Assembly: GCF_008271805.1 (NCBI RefSeq)
Contig: NZ_VSRY01000147.1
Location: 186,001-250,000, forward strand
DNA length: 64,000 nucleotides
Direction: 5' to 3'
From: Streptomyces sp. TRM49041
Lineage (GTDB): Bacteria; Actinomycetota; Actinomycetes; Streptomycetales; Streptomycetaceae
Shown here: piece by piece, positions 26,160 through 34,619 of the stretch
How positions within the stretch are numbered: position 1 is the first letter of the stretch
Layout of the letters: each line of letters opens with the position of its first letter
Notes under the pieces: generated by a model
What the model saw: only the letters and a program-made list of their open reading frames with translations
The model's database searches: none
Told to the model about the DNA's origin: nothing
Made by a program: the position numbers and the translations under genes

Positions 26160-27707
26160 TCAGGAGCGGACCAGTGGCGAGCGGGGCGCGGTACGGAGCG
26201 GTCCGTCGAGCTGGACGAGCAGCCGCTCCAGGCCCTGCAGATGGGCAAGCGCCGGTGCGGCGCCCACCGGCTCGGCGGACGGGCCGTAAGCGGGCCGGTC
26301 CGGAGCCTCCGTCTCCTTGGCAGCGCCCGCGGTGTCCAGGCCCTCCAGCGCCCGCTCGCGCCGCATCAGCGCCTCCACCGCGGCCTCGACCCGCCAGCAG
26401 GCCGCCGCGAGCCGGGCGTCGTGGCTCGCGTCCGGGTCGGCGGCCACGGCGGCGAGACCGCGCACCTCGCGGGCGCAGTCGTCCAGCAGGGCGAGGACCT
26501 GCAGCGCGCGGGCCTTGCGGGCGCGCAACGGGCTCAGCGGGTGGACGAGCGGCCCCAGGGAGAGCCGTACACGTCCGAGGAGCAGTTCCAGCTCGGCGGC
26601 GTGCGGGGTCGGGTCGGCGGTGGCGGAGCCCGCGAGCCGCTCGGCAGCCTCGGCGGTGCACCGGCGCACGGCGTCCAGCGCGCGCTGGATCCAGGCGTCG
26701 TTGTTGGCGTGCGTGGTGACGGGCAGCACGAACGTCACGGCGAGGCCCGCGAACAGCGCCCCGACGCCGGTCTCGGCGAGGCGCAGGACGAGCAGGCCGG
26801 GCGTGAGCACGCCGAGCAGGCCGTAGAGGAGGCCCGCCATCAGCGTCACGGCGAGCATCATCCAGCTGTACGAGACGGGCGCCGTGTAGAAGATCGCGAA
26901 GACACACAGGGCGACGAGGAGGGCGGTCGGCGCGGCCGAGCCGTGCAGCGGCAGCGCGACGAGCAGCCCCACGCCGATGCCGACGACCGTGCCGAGGACA
27001 CGGCGGAACCCGCGGACCAGGGTCTCGCCGCGCGACGCGGTGTTGACGAAGATCCACCAGGCGGTGCCGACGGCCCAGTACCAGCGGTCCTCGGAGAGGA
27101 CCTGGCCCACGGCCAGCGCGAAGGCGCAGGCGACGGTCACCTGGAAGGCCTGGCGGGTGGTCGGCCGGGCGAGGCCGCTGCCCGGCAGCGGCGCGGGCGC
27201 GGCGGCGGGCGGGGTACGGCGCTCGATGGGCCACAGGACGTACCGCACGAGCCCGGCGGCGGCCAGGCCGAGGCCCACGGCGACGTACAGCTCGGGCAGC
27301 TGGGCCGGGGTGGCGTGCAGGAACTGGACCACGAAGTACTGCATGAACGCGAAGATGCCGAGCGCGTGGCCGCGCGGGCCCCAGCGGCGGGCGTACACGC
27401 CGCAGAAGACCACGGCCAGGAAGGCGGCGTCGCGGCCGAGCGGCAGACCGTGCAGGGTGGTGGCGAGGGCCAGGGCGGGGAACCCGGCGGCGGGCAGCAG
27501 TGCGGTGGTCACCCGCTGCGCGCGGACGGTCGCGTCGATGACGGTGAAGAGCGCGAGCAGCGCGGCGAGGCCGCCGGTGATGGACGCGGTCAGGGAGAGA
27601 CCGGCCAGCTCGGCGACGGTGACGGCGAGCGCGACGCCGATGACTGCGCGGGTCGCGTTCCTCAGCCTGAGGTGCCCCGGATCCGGAGCTACGAAGATCC
27701 TCTTCAC
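26160..27707 (-). CDS. FUSC-family membrane protein
   Basis: A 515-residue membrane protein of the FUSC/aromatic acid exporter-like family. Two blocks of about six hydrophobic helices (residues 20-165 and 190-330) frame a polar loop, followed by a soluble C-terminal helical region with coiled-coil character. DRWYWAVGTAWWIFVNTASRGETLVRGFRRVLGTVVGIGVG is the family's signature segment. Relatives (YccS, AaeB) export aromatic acids, but this substrate is unknown. GTG 27707 is the start in the open frame. A perfect 19-bp palindrome lies about 200 bases upstream. Confidence 0.88.
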   Translation of the reverse strand: MKRIFVAPDPGHLRLRNATRAVIGVALAVTVAELAGLSLTASITGGLAALLALFTVIDATVRAQRVTTALLPAAGFPALALATTLHGLPLGRDAAFLAVVFCGVYARRWGPRGHALGIFAFMQYFVVQFLHATPAQLPELYVAVGLGLAAAGLVRYVLWPIERRTPPAAAPAPLPGSGLARPTTRQAFQVTVACAFALAVGQVLSEDRWYWAVGTAWWIFVNTASRGETLVRGFRRVLGTVVGIGVGLLVALPLHGSAAPTALLVALCVFAIFYTAPVSYSWMMLAVTLMAGLLYGLLGVLTPGLLVLRLAETGVGALFAGLAVTFVLPVTTHANNDAWIQRALDAVRRCTAEAAERLAGSATADPTPHAAELELLLGRVRLSLGPLVHPLSPLRARKARALQVLALLDDCAREVRGLAAVAADPDASHDARLAAACWRVEAAVEALMRRERALEGLDTAGAAKETEAPDRPAYGPSAEPVGAAPALAHLQGLERLLVQLDGPLRTAPRSPLVRS

Positions 27708-27904
27708 GACGGCGTGACCGCCCCCCTGTCTTGCTCACGTCGGGCCGTGGAGGCGCCCGGGGGTGGTGGGCGTCCACAGGCACGACGAAGGCGCCGCGGT
27801 CCGGATCCGGCCTCGTTGCCGTCCGGCGCTGCGCGGCGCCGCTGGTGCGTGGATACGGCAAGGAAAGCATCCCGTGGGGCAGTGGCTCAACACATGAGCG
27901 GATT

Positions 27905-27923
27905 ACTGGGCCATTGGCCCAGT
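27905..27923. promoter_or_regulatory. Perfect 19-bp palindrome upstream of the FUSC gene
   Basis: ACTGGGCCA-T-TGGCCCAGT is exact in both arms. It lies in a 285-base non-coding gap between two minus-strand genes, upstream of FUSC. Its form suits a TetR or MarR operator; the regulator is not identified. The rest of the gap shows nothing recognisable. Confidence 0.55.
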
Positions 27924-27992
27924 GCCTCGCGCACCACTACGGCCGGCGGGAGGCCAACGGACCAGACCACGGCGCGGCCGGTCCGCGAGGCG

Positions 27993-29090
27993 TCACGGGC
28001 GGTCCGCTGCGGCCGACACCTCGTGCCCCAGGCCGGAGGCGGTCGGCAGGGTGACCCGGCCGGTGTCCGCCGTACCGGCGAAGGCCCTCGGGGCGAGGGG
28101 TTCGGCGGTCACGAGCAGGGGTCCCACGAGATCGGCGGGGACCGTGGCGTGGGGCAGGGCGGCGGCGAGGTGGGCGGCGGCGAGGGTGGCGATGCCCAGC
28201 TCCGGCATGCTGCCGATCTTCACGGCGAGTCCGGCGGCCTCCGCGAGGGCGGCGATCTGGCGGGCGCGGTGGAGTCCACCGACCTTGAGGATCTTGATGT
28301 TGAGGACGTCGGCGGCGCCGCGCCGGACGATCTCCATGGCGTCGTGCAGCGACTGCATGGACTCGTCCGCCATCACCCGTGGCCCGCCCCGGCCGCGCAG
28401 CGCGGTCATACCGGCGAGGTCCCAATGGGGCAGCGGCTGTTCGACGAGGTCGAGCCCGGCGTCCCCGAGCCGCCCCACGGTGCGGGCGGCGGTGGACGGG
28501 TCGTACCCCTCGTTGGCGTCCAGCGACAGCTCCACGTCGTCCGGCAGGGCGGCCCGCAGCGCGCGGACCAGTTCGACGTCCCGGTCGGGTTCCTCGCCGC
28601 CCTTGACCTTGATGTGGGTGAAGCCGCGGGCCGCGTACTCGGCGGCCTCCTTGGTCATCTCCTCCGGAGTACCGAGGCCGACCACCCAGGTGGTGGGCAC
28701 CTCGGTCCGCAGCCGTCCGCCGAGCAGCAGGTGCACGGGCCAGCCGGCCGAGCGGCCCGCCAGGTCGTGCAGGGCGAGGTCGAGGGCGGCCTTGGCGAGG
28801 TGCTGGCCGCGGATCGCCGCGTCCATGGCAGCGTGGGCGCCGGCGAGGTCACGTGGGTCGCGGCCGACGAGGGCGGGGGCGACATGGCCGGTGAGCGCGG
28901 CGCGCAGACCGTCCAGGGTCTCCCCGGTGTACGCGGTCATGGGGGATGCCTCGCCGAATCCGGTCGTGCCGTCGTCGGCGCGGACCTCGACGACGAGGCT
29001 GACGAGTTCGGGGCTGGCCCCGCTGCTGATGGCGAAGGGGCGTCGGTAGGGGGCCCTGACGACATGGCTGCGAATCGAGTCGATCTTCAT
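27993..29090 (-). CDS. Enolase-superfamily enzyme, muconate cycloisomerase/dipeptide epimerase subgroup
   Basis: A 365-residue enzyme with the capping domain and TIM barrel of the enolase superfamily. The catalytic lysine pair is in FTHIKVKGG (KxK), metal ligands are in LSLDANEGY (Asp), LVEQPLP (Glu) and VMADES (Asp), and the opposite-face base is in VLNIKILKVGG. This set belongs to the MLE subgroup (cycloisomerases, dipeptide epimerases, N-acylamino acid racemases), not sugar-acid dehydratases. ATG 29090 follows GAGGAGCCGT. It lies 44 bases after the regulator gene in the same orientation, so it probably belongs to the same cluster. Substrate unknown. Confidence 0.88.
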   Translation of the reverse strand: MKIDSIRSHVVRAPYRRPFAISSGASPELVSLVVEVRADDGTTGFGEASPMTAYTGETLDGLRAALTGHVAPALVGRDPRDLAGAHAAMDAAIRGQHLAKAALDLALHDLAGRSAGWPVHLLLGGRLRTEVPTTWVVGLGTPEEMTKEAAEYAARGFTHIKVKGGEEPDRDVELVRALRAALPDDVELSLDANEGYDPSTAARTVGRLGDAGLDLVEQPLPHWDLAGMTALRGRGGPRVMADESMQSLHDAMEIVRRGAADVLNIKILKVGGLHRARQIAALAEAAGLAVKIGSMPELGIATLAAAHLAAALPHATVPADLVGPLLVTAEPLAPRAFAGTADTGRVTLPTASGLGHEVSAAADRP

Positions 29091-29106
29091 ACGGCTCCTC
29101 CGGGTC

Positions 29107-29136
29107 AGGGCCCCGGCCGCAAGAGCGTGGGGCCCT
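29107..29136 (-). terminator. Hairpin between the regulator and the enolase-type gene
   Basis: AGGGCCCC and GGGGCCCT form an 8-bp stem with a 14-base loop, overlapping the regulator stop codon. It may attenuate read-through rather than end transcription, because the next start is only 44 bases away. Confidence 0.4.
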
Positions 29137-30361
29137 AGAGACGAACTCGGTAGACGGTGGGCGGCCGGCCGGTCCTTCCCTCCTGCCGGCTGCCGGTGGG
29201 AACCGCCACCCCGGCCCGCTCCAGGCGCTTGAGGATGCGCCGGGCGGTGCGCTGCTGGACGGCGAGGTGATCGGCGACGTGCTGCGCGGTGATGCCCGGC
29301 TCGGTCCCGTCGCCGACGAGCTCCCGCAGCCGGTCGAGGGTCTGGGGGTTGAGGCCTGCGCGCCGGGCGAGCAGGCCGGTGCTCTCCGGTGCGACGGGCG
29401 CGGCACCGCCGTCGTCCTGGGCGATGACGATGTCCACGTCGTCCTTCATGCAGACGACCCCGGCGACCGGGCCGACCGACCGGGCCCGGTTGACGGCCCG
29501 GCGGGCCAGCGCCTCCGCCTCGGCGGCGGTACGGCCGAGGCCGAAGCCGACGTGGGCGGTGCCGTGCCGGGCGGCGAGGCCGTCGAGGAACGGCAGCCGG
29601 GTGAACTGGTCGGTGGCCTTCTCCAGGGCGCCACGCGTGGTCACCGCGAGGCGCTTCCCGTCCGGCAGGCCGGCCAGGCTGCAGCCCAGGACGGCCAGGT
29701 CGGCGGCGAGTTCCTCGTCGGCGGCCGGCGGGTCGACGATGCCCAGCGCGACCTGGGCGTCGCCGCTGTGCGCGCCCGCGGTGGCGAGGACCAGCGCCTG
29801 GAGCGTGGCGCGTATGGAGTGCCGGGACGGGGCGAGGCGTACCGCGTGGGTGCGGTGCTCCAGCTGCTGGTGGGCGGAGCCCAGACAGGTGAGGGCGACC
29901 GTGGAGCGGTGCAGGTCGTGCGCCGCGAGGTGGAAGTCGACCAGGTCCTGGGAGGTGAGGCCGGGCCGGTACGGCAGGACCCGGACGTGCTCGGTGGGGA
30001 GTTTGGCCTCGATGAGGGTCTCCATGACGTCGGCGCGGCTGAGCGTGTCGATGGAGATCCGGGACACGTCGTGGCCGAGCCTGAGCAGTTCGACGAGGGC
30101 CCGCAGCAGGGTCGCGCCGCTGTAAGGGACGTACATGGCGGGCCGGTCGACGAGACCCGCTCCGGTGGCGAGCGTGTGCGGGACGACGCCGGTGAACAGG
30201 AGGGCGTCCACCCGGGAGCCCGCCTCCCGGACCACGTCGGGGGTCTCGTCCTCGTGCCGGTACGGGAGGGGGCGCAGCCGGGCGGCGCCGCTCCCCTCGG
30301 CCACCGCGACGACCCGGTCCACCAGGTCCTCGGGGCCTATCACGCCGACCGTGAGTGCCAT
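29135..30361 (-). CDS. Multidomain winged-helix transcriptional regulator
   Basis: A 408-residue regulator with an unusual layout. The N-terminal part (MALTVGVIGPEDLVDRVVAVAE, DALLFTGVVPHTLA) resembles PrpR-N-type sensor domains. A central block, RHGTAHVGFGLGRTAAEAEALARRAVNRAR, resembles the GGDEF-like domain of CdaR/PucR regulators. The last 70 residues are a winged helix: GITAQHVADHLAVQQRTARRILKRLERAGVAV. ATG 30361 has GGAGACCGGCCG before it. It diverges from the aminotransferase gene across a region holding a 10-bp repeat array and an operator-like site, so it is the leading candidate for cluster regulator. Ligand unknown; domain assignments other than the winged helix are tentative. Confidence 0.75.
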   Translation of the reverse strand: MALTVGVIGPEDLVDRVVAVAEGSGAARLRPLPYRHEDETPDVVREAGSRVDALLFTGVVPHTLATGAGLVDRPAMYVPYSGATLLRALVELLRLGHDVSRISIDTLSRADVMETLIEAKLPTEHVRVLPYRPGLTSQDLVDFHLAAHDLHRSTVALTCLGSAHQQLEHRTHAVRLAPSRHSIRATLQALVLATAGAHSGDAQVALGIVDPPAADEELAADLAVLGCSLAGLPDGKRLAVTTRGALEKATDQFTRLPFLDGLAARHGTAHVGFGLGRTAAEAEALARRAVNRARSVGPVAGVVCMKDDVDIVIAQDDGGAAPVAPESTGLLARRAGLNPQTLDRLRELVGDGTEPGITAQHVADHLAVQQRTARRILKRLERAGVAVPTGSRQEGRTGRPPTVYRVRL

Positions 30362-30380
30362 CGGCCGGTCTCCGTTCGTC

Positions 30381-30470
30381 TTCCGGAGTGTTCCGGAGTG
30401 TTCCGGAGTGTTCCGGAGTGTTCCGGAGTGGTCCGGAGTGGTCCGGAGTGCTCCGGGGTGCTCCGGGGTG
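30381..30470. repeat. Nine 10-bp repeats in the divergent promoter
   Basis: Five TTCCGGAGTG, two GTCCGGAGTG and two CTCCGGGGTG in perfect 10-base register, starting 20 bases upstream of the regulator start. One helical turn per unit would place every site on the same DNA face. Adjacent units create CGG-AGTGTT-CCG, the same CGG-N6-CCG spacing as the cluster's operator-like sites. Confidence 0.92.
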
Positions 30471-30497
30471 CTTCCGTGCGGCTTTCCGTGGGGCTGG

Positions 30498-30542
30498 TTG
30501 ACGCCGGCCCACGGGGGTCCTAATTTCGGCCCAGGCCATAAC
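30498..30542 (+). promoter_or_regulatory. Promoter and operator of the aminotransferase gene
   Basis: TTGACG (30498-30503), a 17-base spacer and TAATTT (30521-30526) form a good promoter. TTTCGG-N6-CCATAAC (30524-30542) overlaps the -10 and start site. The same arrangement, with 12 of 13 fixed bases matching, is found at the propeller-gene promoter at 39000-39046. Confidence 0.65.
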
Positions 30543-30572
30543 CGCTCGTCCTGGCGGAAGGATAGTAACCCG

Positions 30573-31709
30573 ATGCCCGAACGGGAAATCCCCTTGCCCA
30601 CGGTGCTCGATCCGCGTGGCAGGACCATCGGCGAGGAGGAGCGGGCGGCGGTGCTGCGGGTCCTCGACTCGGCGGTGCTGTGCAGCGCGTTCGGGGACGA
30701 GGCGCGGTCGCTGGAGGCGGAGATGGCCCGGCTGTACGGGCGCGCGCATGCCGTGGCGTCGAGTTCCGGGACGGCGGCGCTGCATCTGGCGGTGGTGGCG
30801 TGCGGGGTCGGTCCGGGCGACGAGGTGGTCACGACGCCGATCTCCGACTTCGGCACCGTGGCGCCCGTCCTGGCGCAGGGCGCGCGGCCGGTGTTCGCGG
30901 ACGTACGCGCGGAGGACGGCAATCTGGACCCGGACGCCGTCGAGGCCGCGATGACGCCCCGCACGAAGGCGGTGATCGCCGTCCATCTCTTCGGCGGGGC
31001 GGCGGACACCGGGCGGCTGCGGGCGGTCTGCGACCGGCACGGCGTCCCGCTCGTGGAGGACTGCGCGCAGGCGTGGCTGGCCGAGGACGGGGCGGGGCGG
31101 CTGCTCGGCACGGCAGGTGACATCGCCTGCTTCAGCCTGCAGCAGTTCAAGCACATCACCGCGGGCGACGGTGGCCTGTCCCTCACGGACGACCCCGCGC
31201 TGGCGCGTCGTATGCGGCTGTTCATGGACAAGGGCTGGGACCGCTCGGAGGGCCGCATCCACCGCGAGACGGGCCTCAACTACCGGATGCCCGAGCTGGT
31301 CGCGGCGGTGGCCCGGGCCCAGCTCGCCAAGGTCGAGGGCGTCGTACGGGCCCGTCGCGAGCGAGCGGGCCGCCTGATCGCCGCATTGGGCGGCCTGGAG
31401 GGGGTGGCGGTCGCCGGTGAGCCGGACGGGCACGCGTGGTGGATGTTCCCGCTGCTGGTCGCGGACAACGCCCGCTGGGCGAGGGAACTCGCCGCCGAGG
31501 GCGTGCCGGCGCTGCCCGGCTATCTGGAGCGCCCCCTGTACGCCAATCCCGCCGTGCCCGGCGACCGGCCGGGCCTCTGCCCGAACGCGGAGCGCCTGAT
31601 CGGCCGCACCCTGCTCGCCCTCCCCTGGAACGAGGCGTACAGCGAGAGCGACGTGGACCGCCTCGCCCGGGCCCTGCACCGGGTCCACCGGCGGTCGGGG
31701 ACGCGTTGA
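30573..31709 (+). CDS. DegT/DnrJ/EryC1/StrS-family aminotransferase
   Basis: A 378-residue PLP enzyme of the family that aminates keto-sugars or cyclitols. The Schiff-base lysine is K193 in CFSLQQFKHITAGDGG; SSSGTAALHLAVVACGVGPGDEVVTTPISDFGTVAPVL binds cofactor phosphate and VEDCAQAWLAEDGAGRLLG holds the ring-stacking and Asp residues. ATG 30573 is preceded by GGAAGGA. It stands alone on the plus strand between the divergent regulator and a convergent DapA-family gene. In a cluster with a sugar-type importer it may act in catabolism (amino-sugar or aminocyclitol deamination) rather than antibiotic synthesis; this is inference. Confidence 0.92.
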   Translation: MPEREIPLPTVLDPRGRTIGEEERAAVLRVLDSAVLCSAFGDEARSLEAEMARLYGRAHAVASSSGTAALHLAVVACGVGPGDEVVTTPISDFGTVAPVLAQGARPVFADVRAEDGNLDPDAVEAAMTPRTKAVIAVHLFGGAADTGRLRAVCDRHGVPLVEDCAQAWLAEDGAGRLLGTAGDIACFSLQQFKHITAGDGGLSLTDDPALARRMRLFMDKGWDRSEGRIHRETGLNYRMPELVAAVARAQLAKVEGVVRARRERAGRLIAALGGLEGVAVAGEPDGHAWWMFPLLVADNARWARELAAEGVPALPGYLERPLYANPAVPGDRPGLCPNAERLIGRTLLALPWNEAYSESDVDRLARALHRVHRRSGTR

Positions 31710-31743
31710 GCGGCGGGACGGAGGGCCCGTACGGCTGCGGCGG

Positions 31744-32721
31744 TCAGGCCCCGGTGTCGCCTTCCTTGGACAGTTGCTCCAGGCAGGTGACGACCGCGCG
31801 CCGCTCCGCGCCCGCCAACGGGGGTCCGTACGGGTCGAAGGCGGCCTCCTCCGGCAGGAGGCCCTCCCATACGGCCGCCCACAGCATGCGCTGCACATAG
31901 CCCTCGACGGGGGCGAGGAACGTCACCTCGGCGAACCGGTCGAGGCGGCCCGAGGCCCGTACGAAGGCGGCCGTGTCGCCCGCCGTCCAGGCGTCGAGCA
32001 CCGCACCGGTCAGTCCCACCCGGGCGGCGGCGATACCGACCAGGGCGGTGTCGGCGCCCCACATCAGGGACGGCCCGAACATCCGGTCCTCGCCCGTCAC
32101 GACCAGCGCGCCGCTCCCCCCGGCCGCGCGGATCGCGTCCTGGCAGTCGACCGCCCGGTCCAGCGTGGCGATCTTGATCCCGGCAGCGTCTGGCAGCGCC
32201 AGCAGACGGTGAATCAGCTCCGGCGGGTACGGGTAGCCGCCGGCCTCGGCGTGCAGGAAGAAGCCGAGCACGGGCAGCCCGCTCGCCACCGCGACCCGCT
32301 CGTGCAGCCGCACGGCCCGCTCGACCGCGTCGGGCAGCCCGTGGTAGCGGGCCATCGGGTACACCATCACGGCGTCCGCGCCGAGTTCGGCCGCGTCGGC
32401 GGCCATCGCGACCGTGGCGTCCTCGGCGGCCTTCAGGGTCGCGCCCTGCACCGAGCGGGGCACGCCCGCCCCGGCCACCACGGGCACGTCGACGGTGTCG
32501 CGCCACAGCGCCAGGACCCGGCGGCGGTCGGTCGCGGTCAGATACAGCCCGCGCCCGGTGTGCGCCCATACGGCGACACCGCCGATCCGCTCGGCGGCGA
32601 TCCGCTCGGCGTAGCCGCGCAGCGCGGGCAGCCGGACGGCTCCGGTGGCGTCCATGGGGGTGACCACGGCGGGTACGACGGTGCCCCGCAGCCGGCCGGC
32701 GAGGTCCTCGGTCGCGGACAT
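31744..32721 (-). CDS. Dihydrodipicolinate synthase-family aldolase
   Basis: A 325-residue TIM-barrel class I aldolase of the DapA/N-acetylneuraminate lyase family. The N-terminus GTVVPAVVTPMDATGAVRLPAL, GGVAVWAHTGRGLYL and the Schiff-base lysine in AAGIKIATLD support it. Typical DapA glycine-rich and tyrosine motifs are altered, so lysine synthesis is unlikely; cleavage of a keto-acid sugar is more in keeping with the neighbours. ATG 32721 is preceded by AGGGGGCCGTTC. It diverges from the LLM oxidoreductase gene across 88 bases that contain a perfect palindrome. Confidence 0.85.
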   Translation of the reverse strand: MSATEDLAGRLRGTVVPAVVTPMDATGAVRLPALRGYAERIAAERIGGVAVWAHTGRGLYLTATDRRRVLALWRDTVDVPVVAGAGVPRSVQGATLKAAEDATVAMAADAAELGADAVMVYPMARYHGLPDAVERAVRLHERVAVASGLPVLGFFLHAEAGGYPYPPELIHRLLALPDAAGIKIATLDRAVDCQDAIRAAGGSGALVVTGEDRMFGPSLMWGADTALVGIAAARVGLTGAVLDAWTAGDTAAFVRASGRLDRFAEVTFLAPVEGYVQRMLWAAVWEGLLPEEAAFDPYGPPLAGAERRAVVTCLEQLSKEGDTGA

Positions 32722-32771
32722 GAACGGCCCCCTGTCTGACGGTCTGTCGCCATGGTGCGCGTTCACGCTAG

Positions 32772-32795
32772 CCTTTACGGCCCGGACCGTAAAGG
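32772..32795. promoter_or_regulatory. Perfect operator palindrome in the DapA-family/LLM divergent promoter
   Basis: CCTTTACGG-CCCGGA-CCGTAAAGG has 9-bp exact arms. On the minus strand TTTACG within it, 17 bases and TAGCGT make a possible promoter for the DapA-family gene, so a bound regulator would cover the -35. Its right arm runs into the AAGGAAGG ribosome-binding region of the LLM gene. Confidence 0.75.
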
Positions 32796-32809
32796 AAGGA
32801 AGCCGCGCC

Positions 32810-33826
32810 ATGCGCCTCGGCCTCTACGTCAACCTGTACGCGGACAAGGCCGACCGGCCCCGGCTCGCCGACGCGGTGGAGCAGGTGCGCCTCGCCGAAC
32901 AGGCCGGGTTCGCCTGGGTGGTGCTCGGCGAGCGGCATCTGTACCGCCCGGGCTACCACGAGGCGGTCACCTCACTGGCGTACCTCGCGGCGCACACCGA
33001 GCGGATCGGCCTCGCCACGGCCGGGCTGATCGCCCCCGTCCACCACCCGGTCCAGCTCGCGGAGAGCCTCGCGCACATCGACGTGCTGTCGGGCGGGCGG
33101 CTCACGGCCGGTTTCGTCCTGGGCTACCGGCCGGAGGAGTTCGCCCTGTACGGCACCGACGCGCGGGAGCGGGTGCCGCGGTTCGAGGAGTGCCTGGAGC
33201 TGCTGACCCGGCTGTGGACCGAGGAGGAGGTGAGCCACGACGGCCGCTTCACGTCCCTGGACCAGGCGTTCCTGTCGCCGCGCCCGGTGCAGGCCCCGCG
33301 GCCCCGGATCTGGAACGGCGGCCGGGTGTCGGCCGCCCTGGAGCGCACGGCCCGGATGTGCGACGGGTGGACGACGTCCTTCAACGAGCTGGACGCGGAG
33401 CTGCCGGAGAAGATCGCCGAGTATCTGGCGTACCCGAGGGGCGCGGCCGCTCTGGGCGCCGAGGTCATCGTCTGCCGCGAGGGCTACTGCGCGCCCACCA
33501 CCCGGCTGGCCCGGGCCGCGTTGGAGGACCCGCTGCGGTCGCTGTACGACGCGTACGGCGACTGGAAGCGCACCTCGGCGGACGCGGAGCGGTACGCGCA
33601 GGAGTGGGACGCCATCGCGGCCCGCTCGGTGATCGGCTCGCCCGAGGAGTGCGCCGACCGGCTCGGGCGGTACGAGGCGATGGGCGCGGACGGGGTGGTG
33701 CTGCGGATCCAGCCGCCCGGCATGCCGCAGGCGGACGCGCTGCGCGCCATCGAGGCGTACGGCACCGATGTGCTGCCACGGCTGCGGACCGCCGTCCGGC
33801 CCGCCGGTCCGGCGGTCAGCTCTTGA
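32810..33826 (+). CDS. LLM-class flavin-dependent oxidoreductase
   Basis: A 338-residue luciferase-like monooxygenase-fold protein using FMN or F420. Family segments are AEQAGFAWVVLGERHLYRPGYHEAVTSLAYLAAHTERIGLATAGLIAPVHHPVQLAESLAHIDVLSGGR and SVIGSPEECADRLGRYEAMGADGVVLRIQPPG. ATG 32810 is preceded by AAAGGAAGGAAG. It starts beside the palindromic operator and converges on the ABC permease gene with an 11-base 3' overlap. Cofactor and substrate are unknown; association with the cluster rests on the shared operator. Confidence 0.9.
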   Translation: MRLGLYVNLYADKADRPRLADAVEQVRLAEQAGFAWVVLGERHLYRPGYHEAVTSLAYLAAHTERIGLATAGLIAPVHHPVQLAESLAHIDVLSGGRLTAGFVLGYRPEEFALYGTDARERVPRFEECLELLTRLWTEEEVSHDGRFTSLDQAFLSPRPVQAPRPRIWNGGRVSAALERTARMCDGWTTSFNELDAELPEKIAEYLAYPRGAAALGAEVIVCREGYCAPTTRLARAALEDPLRSLYDAYGDWKRTSADAERYAQEWDAIAARSVIGSPEECADRLGRYEAMGADGVVLRIQPPGMPQADALRAIEAYGTDVLPRLRTAVRPAGPAVSS

Positions 33827-34619
33827 GGCCGCTGGTCGCGATGGAATCGGTCAGATAGCGCTGGAGCAGGCCGAAGACGAGCAGGCACGGCACGACCGTG
33901 ATGGTGGCCCCGGCCATGATCTGGTTGACCGCGACGTTCTCGCCCTCCAGCGTGGCGAGTCCGACCGTGAGGGTCCGCATGCTCGACGACTGGCCGATGA
34001 CCAGCGGCCACAGGAAGTCGTTCCAGTGCCAGAGGAAGACGAACACGCCGAGCGTCGCCAGAATGGGCGTGATCAGCGGGATGACGACGGTCGTGTAGAT
34101 CCGCCACTCCGACGCCCCGTCGATCTTCGCGGCCTCGAACAGCTCGTCCGGCAGCTGCCGGATGAACTGCCGCATCAGGAACACCGCCTGCGAATTGGCG
34201 AGGGTGGGCACGATCAGACCCCAGTACGTGTCCACGCCGCCGAGCTCGGACACGAGGATGAAGTACGGGATGAGCGTGGCCTGGAACGGCACCATCAGCG
34301 TCGCCAGGAACGACCAGAACATCAGCTCACGCCCCGGGAAGCGCTTCTTGGCGAAGGCGTATCCGGCCATGGACGAGAAGAGCAGGATCAGGACGACCGA
34401 GACCAGCGAGTAGACCAGCGAGTTGACCGCCCACCGTGGGATGTCGGCGCCCGACAGCACGGCGGAGAAGTTCTCCCAGGTGGCACGGGTGAGATCGAAG
34501 GCTCCGGGCAGGGTCTGCCCGCCGGGCGGGGCGAACGCGACCAGCAGCATCACCACGAACGGTGTCATCGTCACCAGCGCCACCAGCACCAGCAGAACGG
34601 GCAGCCGCAGTCTCGCCAT
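33816..34619 (-). CDS. Carbohydrate ABC transporter permease (MalG-type)
   Basis: A 267-residue inner permease of a CUT1-type sugar importer with six transmembrane helices. The EAA loop that contacts the ATPase is LPDELFEAAKIDGASEWRIYTTVVIPLITP. It ends in RYLTDSIATSGLKS, typical of MalG-like partners. The start ATG at 34619 overlaps the stop of the other permease gene (TGATG), so the two are coupled. No ATPase gene follows; Streptomyces importers of this class usually share the MsiK ATPase encoded elsewhere. Confidence 0.95.
   Translation of the reverse strand: MARLRLPVLLVLVALVTMTPFVVMLLVAFAPPGGQTLPGAFDLTRATWENFSAVLSGADIPRWAVNSLVYSLVSVVLILLFSSMAGYAFAKKRFPGRELMFWSFLATLMVPFQATLIPYFILVSELGGVDTYWGLIVPTLANSQAVFLMRQFIRQLPDELFEAAKIDGASEWRIYTTVVIPLITPILATLGVFVFLWHWNDFLWPLVIGQSSSMRTLTVGLATLEGENVAVNQIMAGATITVVPCLLVFGLLQRYLTDSIATSGLKS

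Noticed and set aside
31744..32721. Lysine-biosynthesis DapA
   Set aside because: DapA-specific motifs are altered and the gene sits in a catabolic-looking cluster, so only the aldolase family is claimed.
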